In this document: in pieces, positions 7,240 to 16,000 of the stretch | Position numbering within the stretch: position 1 is the stretch's first letter | How the letters are laid out: each line of letters opens with the position of its first letter | Assembly (NCBI GenBank): GCA_022563595.1 | Contig: JADFNB010000016.1 | Span: 1 to 64,000 of the forward strand | DNA from: Gemmatimonadota bacterium | Lineage (GTDB): Bacteria > Gemmatimonadota > Gemmatimonadetes > Gemmatimonadales > GWC2-71-9 | DNA length: 64,000 nucleotides | Direction: 5' to 3' | Translations under genes and position numbers: made by a program | The notes under the pieces: model-generated | The model's database searches: none | Told to the model about the DNA's origin: nothing | What the model saw: only the letters and a program-made list of their open reading frames with translations

Positions 7240-7917
7240 ATGGCAGAAGTAATCACACTGGCGGCCGAGCGCCGCACCGAAACCGGCAAAGGGGCGGCCC
7301 GGCAGCTGCGGCTGAGCGGTCGGATTCCGGCGGTCATCTACGGTCAGGGACGTGAGTCGGAATCGTTGTCGCTGGCCGAGCCCGATCTGGCGAAGGCGGT
7401 GGCGGGTCGCGCGGTTGGTTCGACGGTCTTCGATCTCAAGATCGACGGGAAGTCGGTGCGCGCCTTGATCCGGGAAATCCAGCGGCATCCGTTCCGGTTG
7501 CGGATACTACACGTGGATTTCTACGAGATCCACGCGGGCGAGAAGCTCACCCTCGACGTACCGCTGCACCTGGTCGGTAGCCCCGAGGGAGTCAGGAACG
7601 AGGGCGGCATCCTCGACCAGGTCATACGTGACGTCCAGGTCGAGGTGTTGCCGAAGTACATCCCGGAGTACATCGAGATCGACGTCTCCGACCTCCACGT
7701 CGGCCAGTCGCTGCACGTGCGCGACCTCGAAGTCTCGAATGCCAAGATCCTGACGGAGCCGGGCAAGACGATCTGCTCCATCGTTCGGGCGCGGGTCGAG
7801 CTGGAGGTCCAGCCGGAGGTTCCGGCCGAAGAGGAGGAGGCCGAGCCGGAACTCATCCGGAAACCCAAGGAAGACGAAGCACCAGCCGAGGGAGAAGACG
7901 GGAGCAGCGAGGAATAG
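7240..7917 (+). CDS. rplY: 50S ribosomal protein L25, CTC/TL5 type
   Basis: A 225-residue L25 of the long general-stress (CTC/TL5) type, binding 5S rRNA through its N-terminal domain (about 1-95) and carrying the second beta domain (about 100-190). An acidic tail rich in Glu ends the protein. Recognisable segments are RLSGRIPAVIYG and LRILHVDFYEIHAGEKL. A strong AAGGAG site stands 7 bases before the ATG. The TAG stop is followed in the same frame by the pth coding sequence. Confidence 0.96.
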   Translation: MAEVITLAAERRTETGKGAARQLRLSGRIPAVIYGQGRESESLSLAEPDLAKAVAGRAVGSTVFDLKIDGKSVRALIREIQRHPFRLRILHVDFYEIHAGEKLTLDVPLHLVGSPEGVRNEGGILDQVIRDVQVEVLPKYIPEYIEIDVSDLHVGQSLHVRDLEVSNAKILTEPGKTICSIVRARVELEVQPEVPAEEEEAEPELIRKPKEDEAPAEGEDGSSEE

Positions 7918-7920
7918 CCG

Positions 7921-8508
7921 CTGCGCGTCATCATCGGACTCGGAAATCCCGGCGCTGCGTACGCGGAGACACGTCACAACGCCGGGTTTCTCCTGGCCGA
8001 TGCGTTGGTCGAGCACTGGCGGCTGCCACCTCTCCGCCGGGCGTGGCTGGCGCGCGCCAAGCGGAGCCACGGCGAGGTCGCCGGCCAATCCGTGGTGGTG
8101 CTGAAGCCACAGACCTACATGAACCGCAGCGGCGTCGCGTTGGCACGATCCAGCCTGGCGCACGACTTCGACCACACCGTGGATCTGTTGGTGCTGGTGG
8201 ATGACGTTGCGCTGCCCCTCGGCTCTTTTCGTATCCGGGCGCGCGGATCGGCCGGAGGGCACAACGGCCTGAAGAGCATCGAAGACGTCCTGCGCTCGAA
8301 CGAGTACCCGCGGCTTCGGATCGGCGTCGGCCCGGCTACGGACGATGTGTGGGATCTCGCCGAGTTCGTGCTCGCCCGGTTCACGCGGGAGGAGCATGAT
8401 GTGCTGGACGCGGCGCTGCCTACGATGACCGACGCGGTGGCGTGTTGGCTGACCGACGGGACTGAAGCAGCCATGAACCGTTTCAACCGACTGGGGAAAC
8501 CGGAGTGA
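7921..8508 (+). CDS. pth: Peptidyl-tRNA hydrolase, apparently with a CTG start
   Basis: The enzyme cleaves peptidyl-tRNA released by stalled ribosomes. The essential N-terminal motif [20 protein letters not shown], with the catalytic His in RHNAGF, must be included. It lies only four codons after the in-frame TAG of rplY, and there is no ATG, GTG or TTG between. CTG at 7921 is the only near-cognate start; a GAGGA Shine-Dalgarno (7909-7913) sits 7 bases upstream, exactly where expected. This gives 195 residues, the usual length. Starting at the next ordinary codon (TTG 8005) would delete the active site. Other motifs: [11 protein letters not shown] and [12 protein letters not shown]. The stop overlaps the hppA start (GTGA). 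Confidence 0.93.
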   Translation: MRVIIGLGNPGAAYAETRHNAGFLLADALVEHWRLPPLRRAWLARAKRSHGEVAGQSVVVLKPQTYMNRSGVALARSSLAHDFDHTVDLLVLVDDVALPLGSFRIRARGSAGGHNGLKSIEDVLRSNEYPRLRIGVGPATDDVWDLAEFVLARFTREEHDVLDAALPTMTDAVACWLTDGTEAAMNRFNRLGKPE

Positions 8509-10547
8509 CCAACTTCTCGCAATTGCCGGTTATCGCTGCCGCCGCGGGCGTAGCCGGGCTGCTGGTAGCCTTGTTCACATACTTCTACATGCGTCGCCAG
8601 TCACCTGGAAACGAGTTGATGCAGGAACTCGCCGGCATGATCCACGACGGCGCCATGACGTTCCTGCGACGCGAGTACACGGTGCTCCTGCCCTTCCTCG
8701 GGGTAATCGCGATCCTCTTGGGACTGTTGATCGGATGGCCGACCGCCTTCGCCTATCTGGGCGGCGGCGCCTGCTCAGTCTTGGCCGGATTCTTCGGAAT
8801 GAAGTCGGCGACGCGCGCCAACTCCCGGACCACCGAGGCGGCGCGCACCTCGGGTCAGGGAATGGCGCTGCGCGTGGCCTTCAACGGCGGCGCCGTGATG
8901 GGTCTCTCCGTCGCCAGCCTGGGCCTGCTGGGGATCGGGCTGGTCATGCGGATCTTCCTGGGATCCCCCGACACCGACGAGGCATGGAAAGCCTTCTCCG
9001 AGATCGTCACCGGTTTCGCCATGGGCGCTTCATCGATCGCCCTCTTCGCACGTGTGGGCGGTGGGATCTACACCAAGGCCGCCGACGTAGGCGCCGATCT
9101 GGTTGGCAAGGTGGAAGCCGGTATCCCGGAGGACGACCCGCGCAATCCGGCCACCATCGCCGACAACGTCGGCGACAATGTGGGTGACGTGGCCGGGATG
9201 GGGGCCGACATCTTCGAGAGCTATGTCGGGGCCGTCATCGCCACCATAGCGATAGCCGCGACCAGCCCGCTGTTGGCCGAGCACCGCATGGCGGCGCTGG
9301 CTCTGCCGGTCGTGTTCATCATAGCGGGACTCGGCGCGAGCCTCATATCGATCGTCCTGTTCCGGGTCCTGGAGCGGTTCAGCCCGGCGGCGGCACTCAG
9401 GTGGGCGGGCTTGATTGCGGCCGTCATCTTCCTCGTGGCCGCGTACCTGATTACGCGGCGTGTCGATCTCGGCTTGGAGAACCCGCTCGGGCCGTTCTGG
9501 AGCGTGCTGTCGGGAACGCTGGCCGGCGTGATGATCGGGCTGGTAACCGAGTACTACACGGCCGCCAAACCGATTCGCACCATAGCCGAGGCCTCGCTCA
9601 CGGGACCGGCCACCAACATCATCGCCGGACTATCCGTGGGAATGCGCTCGACAGCGCTGCCGCTGCTGCTGATCTGCGGCACCATCTACGTCTCCTACTC
9701 CACCGCGGGGCTCTACGGCATCGGGATTGCCGCGGTCGGCATGCTGGCCACCGTAGGCGTCACGATGTCGGTTGACGCATACGGGCCGATCGCCGACAAC
9801 GCCGGCGGTATCAGCGAGATGAGCGGCCTCGGCCCGGAAGTCAGGAAGATCACCGACAGCCTGGACTCGCTCGGCAACACGACGGCGGCGATGGGCAAGG
9901 GCTTCGCGATCGCATCGGCGGCGCTCACCGCCCTGGCCCTGTTCAGTGCTTACGCCAACGCCGTGACCCCACCGGGCGCGAACCCGATCGTGCTCGATAT
10001 CGTCGATCCCAAGGTCGTGATCGGGCTCTTTCTGGGCGGCATGCTGCCGTTCTTCATCGCCGCCTTGACCATGGAGGCGGTCGGTCGCGCCGCCGAGGGG
10101 ATGGTACAGGAGGTGCGGCGTCAGTTCCGCGAGATCAAGGGTCTCATGGAGGGGACGGCGAAGCCGGACAGTGCGCGCTGCATCGACATCTCCACCCGGG
10201 CGGCCCTGCGCGAGATGATCCTGCCTGGCGTCATCGCCATCGCCGCGCCGATCGCCGTGGGCAAGCTCTTCGGCGTCCAGACGCTGGGCGGGATGCTGGC
10301 CGGTGCGACGGTCACCGGCGTCATGCTTGCGCTGTTCATGGCCAACGCCGGCGGTGCGTGGGACAACGCCAAGAAGTACATCGAGAGCGGCGCGCACGGC
10401 GGCAAGGGATCGGATCCCCACAAGGCCGCCGTGGTGGGCGACACCGTCGGTGACCCGTTCAAGGACACCAGTGGGCCGAGCTTGAACATCCTGATCAAGC
10501 TGATGGCGGTCGTCAGCCTGGTGCTGGCTCCGTGGTTCACTAGCTAG
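8505..10547 (+). CDS. hppA: Membrane-bound ion-pumping pyrophosphatase, K+-dependent type
   Basis: The 680-residue integral membrane protein couples pyrophosphate hydrolysis to cation export across the inner membrane, and scavenges pyrophosphate made by PRPP-using and tRNA-charging reactions. Active-site motifs are intact: [40 protein letters not shown] and the C-terminal [30 protein letters not shown] has Ala and Gly where K+-independent enzymes have Lys and Thr, so this belongs to the K+-dependent class. Sequence inspection does not settle whether H+ or Na+ is pumped. The GTG start overlaps the pth stop. Confidence 0.96.
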   Translation: MTNFSQLPVIAAAAGVAGLLVALFTYFYMRRQSPGNELMQELAGMIHDGAMTFLRREYTVLLPFLGVIAILLGLLIGWPTAFAYLGGGACSVLAGFFGMKSATRANSRTTEAARTSGQGMALRVAFNGGAVMGLSVASLGLLGIGLVMRIFLGSPDTDEAWKAFSEIVTGFAMGASSIALFARVGGGIYTKAADVGADLVGKVEAGIPEDDPRNPATIADNVGDNVGDVAGMGADIFESYVGAVIATIAIAATSPLLAEHRMAALALPVVFIIAGLGASLISIVLFRVLERFSPAAALRWAGLIAAVIFLVAAYLITRRVDLGLENPLGPFWSVLSGTLAGVMIGLVTEYYTAAKPIRTIAEASLTGPATNIIAGLSVGMRSTALPLLLICGTIYVSYSTAGLYGIGIAAVGMLATVGVTMSVDAYGPIADNAGGISEMSGLGPEVRKITDSLDSLGNTTAAMGKGFAIASAALTALALFSAYANAVTPPGANPIVLDIVDPKVVIGLFLGGMLPFFIAALTMEAVGRAAEGMVQEVRRQFREIKGLMEGTAKPDSARCIDISTRAALREMILPGVIAIAAPIAVGKLFGVQTLGGMLAGATVTGVMLALFMANAGGAWDNAKKYIESGAHGGKGSDPHKAAVVGDTVGDPFKDTSGPSLNILIKLMAVVSLVLAPWFTS

Positions 10548-10553
10548 GCCCCC

Positions 10554-11654
10554 ATGCTGTGCCTCGGGATCGTCGGTCTGCCCAACGTCGGCAAATCGAC
10601 GCTGTTCAACGCGCTGACCTGCTGCGGCGCGCCGGCCGAGAACTACCCCTTCTGCACCGTCGATCCGAACGTCGGTGTGGTCGCGGTACCCGACCCGCGG
10701 CTCCACCACCTGGCCGCCGTCGTAAAACCGCCCAAGGCCGTCCCCGCCTTCGTCGAGTTCTTCGACATCGCCGGGCTGGTCGAGGGCGCGAGCAAGGGAG
10801 AGGGCCTCGGCAACCAGTTCCTGGGACATATCCGGCAGGTAGATGCCATCGTCCATGTCGTCCGATGTTTCCGGGACGACGACGTCGCTCACGTCATGGG
10901 TTCGGTCGACCCGCAGCGCGACCACGACGTGGTCACGCTGGAACTGGCCTTGGCTGACCTGGCCGTCGTCGAACGCCGATTGGAGCGGGTCCGCAAGACC
11001 GCCAGGAGCGGGAACAAGGACGATCAGGCCGAGAGCGCGTTTCTCGAGCGGGTGCGACACGAGCTGGAGGCGGGGCGGGGCGCCCGTGAAGCCATCGACT
11101 CACCCGGCGATATCAAGACCCTCCGGCAGCTCGGGATCCTCACGGCCAAACCGATTCTGTACGTCGCGAACGTGGCGGAGGACGATCTCGCGACTGGCGG
11201 CGGCGCGGCCGTAGCCGCGCTCCGGGAGACCGTCCGGGACCATCACGAGGAAGCCGAAATAGTCGTTTTCTCGGCCCAGTTCGAGGCCGAGCTGGCCGAG
11301 CTGGAGCCGGCGGAGCGCGAGGCCTTCCTGGCGGGCGCGGGCGTCGCAGAGGCCGGCCTGCCCCGGCTGATCCATGCCGGTTACCGCCTGCTCGGGCTCG
11401 AGACCTTCTTCACGATCGGAGACAACGAGGTCCGTGCCTGGACGATCCGCCGCGGATCGACCGCCTACGAAGCCGCCGGCGAGATCCACTCGGATTTCCA
11501 GCGTGGATTCATCCGCTCCGAAACGATAACGTACGAGGAATTCGTCGCGGTCGGATCATACAAGCTGGCTCGGGAGCGTGGCCTGGTTCGGAGCGAAGGA
11601 CGCGACTACGTCGTAATGGACGGCGATATCCTGCTGTTCCGGTTCAACGTGTGA
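10554..11654 (+). CDS. ychF: Obg-type P-loop ATPase YchF
   Basis: A 366-residue OLA1/YchF protein. The P-loop GLPNVGKSTLFNALT and DIAGLVEGASKGEGLGNQF are family signatures, followed by an inserted helical domain and a C-terminal TGS domain (AWTIRRGSTAYEAAGEIH, then FIRSETITYEEFV). YchF hydrolyses ATP rather than GTP because its G4 motif is altered, and it associates with ribosomes. It is often found beside pth, as here with hppA in between. Start seven bases after the hppA stop. Confidence 0.96.
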   Translation: MLCLGIVGLPNVGKSTLFNALTCCGAPAENYPFCTVDPNVGVVAVPDPRLHHLAAVVKPPKAVPAFVEFFDIAGLVEGASKGEGLGNQFLGHIRQVDAIVHVVRCFRDDDVAHVMGSVDPQRDHDVVTLELALADLAVVERRLERVRKTARSGNKDDQAESAFLERVRHELEAGRGAREAIDSPGDIKTLRQLGILTAKPILYVANVAEDDLATGGGAAVAALRETVRDHHEEAEIVVFSAQFEAELAELEPAEREAFLAGAGVAEAGLPRLIHAGYRLLGLETFFTIGDNEVRAWTIRRGSTAYEAAGEIHSDFQRGFIRSETITYEEFVAVGSYKLARERGLVRSEGRDYVVMDGDILLFRFNV

Positions 11655-11720
11655 GCGGCGTGGTCCCTACCATCGGCCGCCACCACCGGGTATCTTGCGG
11701 ATTCTAGAGACCAGTCCCCT

Positions 11721-11745
11721 GCCCCAACGCGCACCTCGTTGGGGC
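11721..11745 (+). promoter_or_regulatory. Leader hairpin upstream of rpsF
   Basis: GCCCCAACG (11721-11729) pairs perfectly over 9 bp with CGTTGGGGC (11737-11745) around the loop CGCACCT. No T-run follows, so it is unlikely to be a simple terminator of ychF. It lies 22 bases before the rpsF ATG, where many bacteria have an RNA structure bound by the S6:S18 complex for feedback control. The role is inferred from position. Confidence 0.45.
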
Positions 11746-11767
11746 CTAACGTCCAAAGGGAGGTGTC

Positions 11768-12139
11768 ATGACTCGTCCGTACGAGATCGTCTACATCTTC
11801 GAGAGCGCGCTGGAAGAACAGCAGATCGACGAGCACCTGGCTCGGTTCCATGAGCTACTCAAGACTCCGGATCACCCAAATCCGGTAATCAATACCAACC
11901 ATTGGGGCAAGCGCACGCTCGCGTATCCCGTCAAGGGCCACGAGGTGGGCTACTACGTTGTGGTAAACTGCGAGACGGAGCCCGAGAACCTCCGCGAGTT
12001 CGAGCGGGCGCTCAAGCTCGACGAGCGTCTGCTCCGCTATCTGCTCGTACTTATCGAAGGAGAGCAGCCGAAGGCGGTTGCGGCAGCTGCGGAGGAAGAC
12101 CGCGACGGCCCGCGAGCCCCGACAGAGGGGGGCACCTGA
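11768..12139 (+). CDS. rpsF: 30S ribosomal protein S6
   Basis: A 123-residue S6 with the usual start [20 protein letters not shown] and the conserved [19 protein letters not shown]. It forms a heterodimer with S18 on the 30S platform. The C-terminus has a charged extension ([14 protein letters not shown]). A strong GGGAGG site precedes the ATG. First gene of an S6-S18-membrane protein-L9 block; its stop overlaps the rpsR start by one base (TGATG). Confidence 0.96.
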   Translation: MTRPYEIVYIFESALEEQQIDEHLARFHELLKTPDHPNPVINTNHWGKRTLAYPVKGHEVGYYVVVNCETEPENLREFERALKLDERLLRYLLVLIEGEQPKAVAAAAEEDRDGPRAPTEGGT

Positions 12140-12360
12140 TGAGACGCCGCCGCAAGAGCTGCCCCGTGTGCGAGCTGGGTGTCCGTGTGCTCGATTACAA
12201 GGACGAGCGAACGTTATCGCGCTTCACTACCGAGCGTGGCAAGATTCTGCCGAGTCGCCTGTCGGGCATGTGCGCGCGGCATCAGCGACAGTTGAGCACC
12301 GCGGTGAAGCGGGCCCGGCATCTGGCGTTACTGCCCTACATCCGGGGCTACGCCCGATAA
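12139..12360 (+). CDS. rpsR: 30S ribosomal protein S18, zinc-binding form
   Basis: A 73-residue S18. It has CPVC near the N-terminus and CARH later, a four-ligand set expected to bind zinc; many S18 copies lack these cysteines. The core IRGYAR-type end and [17 protein letters not shown] are typical. Start ATG overlaps the rpsF stop, indicating translational coupling of the partner proteins. Confidence 0.95.
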   Translation: MRRRRKSCPVCELGVRVLDYKDERTLSRFTTERGKILPSRLSGMCARHQRQLSTAVKRARHLALLPYIRGYAR

Positions 12361-12423
12361 ACACCGGCACCACACCTCGAGCGGCACGAGCGGCGCGGAG
12401 GATGGGCCCGTGACGGATTCGCC

Positions 12424-13308
12424 GTGCTGCTGACGCTCATCGGGCTCGTCGCCCTGCCCGTGGCCGCGCTCACCACCATCGGGACGCGCGACCGCCGGGC
12501 CCTGTCGCTCGGGATACCAGCCGGTCTCATCGCGCTCCTGTGGTTGGCTCTACCCGGTGCCCTGCCCGACCAGGTAATCCGCTCCGCCGCTCTGATCGCG
12601 GCCGTGGCGTTCGCCATCACCACGCTGTTCACCCGCTGGTCCGTAACCCACCGCGGGCTGTTGAGCGTCGTGACGGCCACGATGGGGGTGACCGGGGCGT
12701 TTGCGGTATTCGGCTGGTCCTGGGACCGGCTCCACTGGTGGGTGGCGCACCAGGCCGCGATCACTCTCCGCTTTGTGCTGAGCGGATTGTGGAATGTGGC
12801 TCGCCTACAGGGTGACGGGCAGGTCTCGGGGCCATCGGCGACGATGCTTAGTCGGTTCGAGTCCGGCTACGTCCGTACGGTTGCGAATCTGTTCCCCGCA
12901 CTATCGGCCCTCCAGATGCTGATAGGAATGGGCGTGGGGGCAGCCATCTATTACCGGCTGGCCGGGCACCCGGTCGGCCGCATGCCCGGGCGGTTCAGCA
13001 CGTTTCGGTTCTCCGAGCACGTTGGCTGGGCGGCAGTGATCCCGCTGGCGATCCTGCTGCTCCCGACGCTCGATGCTGTCAAGTTGTTGGCCTGGAACCT
13101 GTTGGCGGTCACAGGCGCCATGTACGCGCTACGGGGAGCGGCCGTGGTGGCCTTTGCGGGCCAGCTGTGGGGCGGCCCGGTGCTGTACGTGCTGGGTGCC
13201 GCGGCGCTATTTTTGCTGTTGCCTTTCGTGCCAGCAGGGGCCCTATTGTTGGGGGTGCTGGATTCCGGACTGGACCTTCGGCGGCGGTGGACGGCACCGC
13301 GCGCATAG
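12424..13308 (+). CDS. DUF2232/YybS-like membrane protein
   Basis: A 294-residue protein with about eight hydrophobic membrane segments, GTG start, no soluble domain. Its location between rpsR and rplI is the place where YybS (DUF2232) proteins are found in Firmicutes and other phyla. The last third (HVGWAAVIPLAILLLPTLDA, then YVLGAAALFLLLPF) resembles the conserved C-terminal membrane part of that family. Function is unknown. The assignment leans on gene order and topology more than on a specific motif. Confidence 0.75.
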   Translation: MLLTLIGLVALPVAALTTIGTRDRRALSLGIPAGLIALLWLALPGALPDQVIRSAALIAAVAFAITTLFTRWSVTHRGLLSVVTATMGVTGAFAVFGWSWDRLHWWVAHQAAITLRFVLSGLWNVARLQGDGQVSGPSATMLSRFESGYVRTVANLFPALSALQMLIGMGVGAAIYYRLAGHPVGRMPGRFSTFRFSEHVGWAAVIPLAILLLPTLDAVKLLAWNLLAVTGAMYALRGAAVVAFAGQLWGGPVLYVLGAAALFLLLPFVPAGALLLGVLDSGLDLRRRWTAPRA

Positions 13309-13318
13309 AGAGTGAGCG

Positions 13319-13762
13319 ATGCAAGTCATTTTGCGGGAGTCGATCGAGAAGTTGGGGCAGGCCGGCGAGATTATAGCGGTCAAGAACGGCTACGGCCGCA
13401 ACTACCTGATCCCGCGCGGGCTGGCCTACGCCGCGTCCGCCGCCAACAAGAAGCGCGTTGCCGCCGAGGCGCACGCACGCGGCCAGCGGATCGTGGCCCT
13501 CAAGGAGGATGCCGAGGCCCTCGCCGCGAAGCTCACAGCCGAAGACCTGAACTTCGAGGTCAAGGTCGGGGAAGGCGACAAGCTGTTCGGGTCCATCACG
13601 TCGGCCGACATCGCATGGAAGCTTGCCGAGCGGGGCGTTTCCGTCGACAAACGTGACATCGAGTTGGCCGAACCGATCAAGATGATCGGGGTCTACAAGG
13701 TCCCCGTCCGGCTGCATCCGGAGGTGCGTCCTGAACTGCGGATTTGGGTGGTGAGACCGTAG
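13319..13762 (+). CDS. rplI: 50S ribosomal protein L9
   Basis: A 147-residue L9 with the N-terminal 23S-binding domain (MQVILRESIEKLGQAGEIIA, then VKNGYGRNYLIPRGLA), a long connecting helix and a C-terminal domain ending LHPEVRPELRIWVV. Length is usual. Its TAG stop shares one base with the GTG start of the next gene. Confidence 0.96.
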   Translation: MQVILRESIEKLGQAGEIIAVKNGYGRNYLIPRGLAYAASAANKKRVAAEAHARGQRIVALKEDAEALAAKLTAEDLNFEVKVGEGDKLFGSITSADIAWKLAERGVSVDKRDIELAEPIKMIGVYKVPVRLHPEVRPELRIWVVRP

Positions 13763-15591
13763 TGCCCGCTGCTGCGGTGGGCATTGCCTACTTGGACGGC
13801 CCCCGGCTCCGGCGCTGTCTCCTGGCGGCGGCCGATTGGGTGGATGCCGCCCGGGAAGAACTGAACCGCATCAATGTCTTCCCCGTGCCCGACGGTGACA
13901 CGGGCACCAATTTCGCCATGACAATGCGCGCGGTCGCCACCAGCGTCCGGGCTCTGGAGGCGCGGGCCACCCTCGAGGCGGTGAGCAATGCCATGGCCCA
14001 GGCCTGTATATTCTCCGCGCGGGGCAACTCCGGCATGTTGTTGTCGCAGTTCCTGCTCGGGTTCCGCGAGCGGATTGCGGGCCTGGAGTCCGCCACAGCC
14101 GAGGACGTGGCGGCCGCCATGCGCACCGGCTACGATCGCCTGTTCGAGTCGCTGGACACGCCGGTCGAAGGGACGATCCTCACTGTCAGCCGGGAGGCGG
14201 CGGCAGCGGCTGAGCACGCCGCGAGCGAGACCGGGAACGTGGCCGAGTTGATGCGGCGCGTGCTGGAGAACTCCCAGCGAGCGCTCAAGCGCACGCCCGA
14301 GCTGCTCACGATCTTGAAGGAGGCCGGAGTCGTCGACGCGGGGGCGAGCGCGTTCGTGCGCGTCATCGAGGCGATCGTCCGCCTGATCGAGGGCGATCCT
14401 ATCGTCGCGGCGGAGCAGCCGGCCGATTACGTGGTGCCGGACATTGCCGCCATGGCAGAGGTGGCCACCGACCGCGACTATCAGTATTGCACCGAAGTGC
14501 TCGTGCGGAGCGAGAACCTCCCTCCGTCCATAGAGGTGCGTGCCGCGCTGCGCGCGTTGGGTGGCTCGATCGTCGTCCTCGCCACAGGAGACCTCCTCAA
14601 GGTGCACGTCCACACCGACACGCCCGAGAAGGTGTACGAGCTGGGCCGCACCTGGGGGACGTTGGAGGCCACCAAGGCCGACGACATGCGCGAGCAGCAC
14701 CGCCAGCTCAGTGAGGCACACCGCGGGGTGACGATCCTGGTCGACTCGTCGTGCGACATCCCGGACGACCTGCTCGACCAGTACGGGATCGTAGTGGTAC
14801 CGATCCAGCTCATGGAGGAGAACCGCACCTACCTCGACCGCATCGAGATTCGCAGTCAGGAGGTGTATGACCGGATGCACGCGGGCAGCGTGTTCACCAC
14901 CTCACAGCCCACACCGGCCGCCTTCGTGCAGGGCTTCCAGGACGCCTTGAGCGGAGCCGACGAGGTGGTTGCAGTTCTGCTGGCAAAGGCACTGTCCGGA
15001 ACGTTCGCGTCCGGGCAGGCGGCCGCACAGACCATCGACGCCAAGCACATCGAGATGGTCGATTCACGGAGCGCGTCTCTGGGAGTGGGCATGCTGGCTC
15101 TGCGCGCGGCGGAGCTGGCCGAGCAAGGGTGGACGGCGGGAGCGATCGCGCGTGAGGTGCAGCGTATCCGAAGCCAATCGGGCGGGATTTTCACGGTGGA
15201 CACGTTCGACAACCTGCTGCGCTCCGGCCGGGTGGGCCGGGGCAGGGCCTGGTTGGGCACCCTGCTCGACGTCAAACCGATACTCGAACTCAATCCCGAG
15301 GGACGGGTCGTCCCGCTCGACAAGGTCAGAGGACGCGAGGCACTGATACCGCGCGTCATTGAACACCTCGAGCGGCGGTTGACTCCACGACCGGAGCAAC
15401 TGCGTATCGGGATCGTGCATGCCGGCGCGCCCGACGTCGCGGAGCAGCTGCGCGACGACCTGCAGCGTCGGTTCGCACCGCAGCACTGCCTCGTGAACGA
15501 CATCACGCCGGCCATAGGCGTACATGTAGGATTCGGCGCCTGGGGCATATTCTACCAGGTGGAGGATCCCTCGGCACCGCCGGCGTCGTAG
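13762..15591 (+). CDS. Fused fatty acid kinase: FakA-type DhaL/DAK2 kinase joined to a FakB-type DegV domain
   Basis: A 609-residue protein. Residues 1-200 are a DhaL/DAK2 kinase domain with the Mg-ATP motif VPDGDTGTN (about 42-50), SARGNSGMLLSQFLLGF and LLTILKEAGVVDAGA. Residues 225-315 match the FakA middle domain (CTEVLV, LLKVHVHTDTPEKVYEL). From about 322 a complete DegV/FakB fatty-acid-binding domain follows: VDSSCDIPDD, FTTSQPTPAAF, ALSGTFASGQ and a C-terminal lobe with FDNLLRSGRVGRG. In Staphylococcus and other Firmicutes FakA and FakB are separate, and FakA has its own C-terminal domain, which here seems replaced by DegV. The product should phosphorylate exogenous fatty acids in one chain. 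The GTG start sharing a base with the rplI stop is preferred over TTG at 13744. Confidence 0.9.
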   Translation: MPAAAVGIAYLDGPRLRRCLLAAADWVDAAREELNRINVFPVPDGDTGTNFAMTMRAVATSVRALEARATLEAVSNAMAQACIFSARGNSGMLLSQFLLGFRERIAGLESATAEDVAAAMRTGYDRLFESLDTPVEGTILTVSREAAAAAEHAASETGNVAELMRRVLENSQRALKRTPELLTILKEAGVVDAGASAFVRVIEAIVRLIEGDPIVAAEQPADYVVPDIAAMAEVATDRDYQYCTEVLVRSENLPPSIEVRAALRALGGSIVVLATGDLLKVHVHTDTPEKVYELGRTWGTLEATKADDMREQHRQLSEAHRGVTILVDSSCDIPDDLLDQYGIVVVPIQLMEENRTYLDRIEIRSQEVYDRMHAGSVFTTSQPTPAAFVQGFQDALSGADEVVAVLLAKALSGTFASGQAAAQTIDAKHIEMVDSRSASLGVGMLALRAAELAEQGWTAGAIAREVQRIRSQSGGIFTVDTFDNLLRSGRVGRGRAWLGTLLDVKPILELNPEGRVVPLDKVRGREALIPRVIEHLERRLTPRPEQLRIGIVHAGAPDVAEQLRDDLQRRFAPQHCLVNDITPAIGVHVGFGAWGIFYQVEDPSAPPAS

Positions 15592-15663
15592 ATCCACGGG
15601 AGACAGGAACAAATCCGCACCCAAGCCGCTAGGACTACCAAGGAGCCCGATCGCGCCCTCGAG

Positions 15664-15996
15664 ATGCAGGCCGCGGTCTCCGCGTTGGACGACCATAAAG
15701 CGCAGGAGATCGTAGTGCTCGATCTCAGGACGCTGAGCAACGCCACCGACTACTTCGTGATCGCATCAGGATCCTCAGATAGGCACGTACGGAGCGTTGC
15801 CGAACACGTGATCGAGGCACTTGCCAAACGTGGCAGGCGTCCTCACCACGTCGAAGGGCTTCCCCAGGGACGGTGGGTGCTGCTGGACTTCGTCGATTTC
15901 GTGGTCCACGTGTTCCACCCGACCCTGCGGGAGTTCTACCAGCTCGAAAGGCTGTGGGCCGACGCGCCGTTGCTGGATTTCATGCCCGAAAGGTAG
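15664..15996 (+). CDS. rsfS: Ribosomal silencing factor RsfS
   Basis: A 110-residue RsfS/Iojap protein that binds L14 and blocks subunit joining when nutrients are short. Signature segments are ALDDHKAQEIVVLDLR, DYFVIASGSSDRHVRSVAEH and WVLLDFVDFVVHVFHPTLRE, followed by FYQLERLW. Its usual neighbour nadD is missing here. ATG at 15664 gives the family length. It is followed after 4 bases by a secreted protein gene. Confidence 0.94.
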   Translation: MQAAVSALDDHKAQEIVVLDLRTLSNATDYFVIASGSSDRHVRSVAEHVIEALAKRGRRPHHVEGLPQGRWVLLDFVDFVVHVFHPTLREFYQLERLWADAPLLDFMPER

Positions 15997-16000
15997 GTCG

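Noticed and set aside
9630-11060. 476-codon minus-strand frame across hppA and ychF
   Set aside because: It spans two well-identified genes on the other strand and is His/Arg/Gly-rich without motifs.
15821-16000. Longer N-terminus for the peptidase/barrel protein
   Set aside because: It overlaps rsfS in another frame; the signal peptide begins exactly at ATG 16001.
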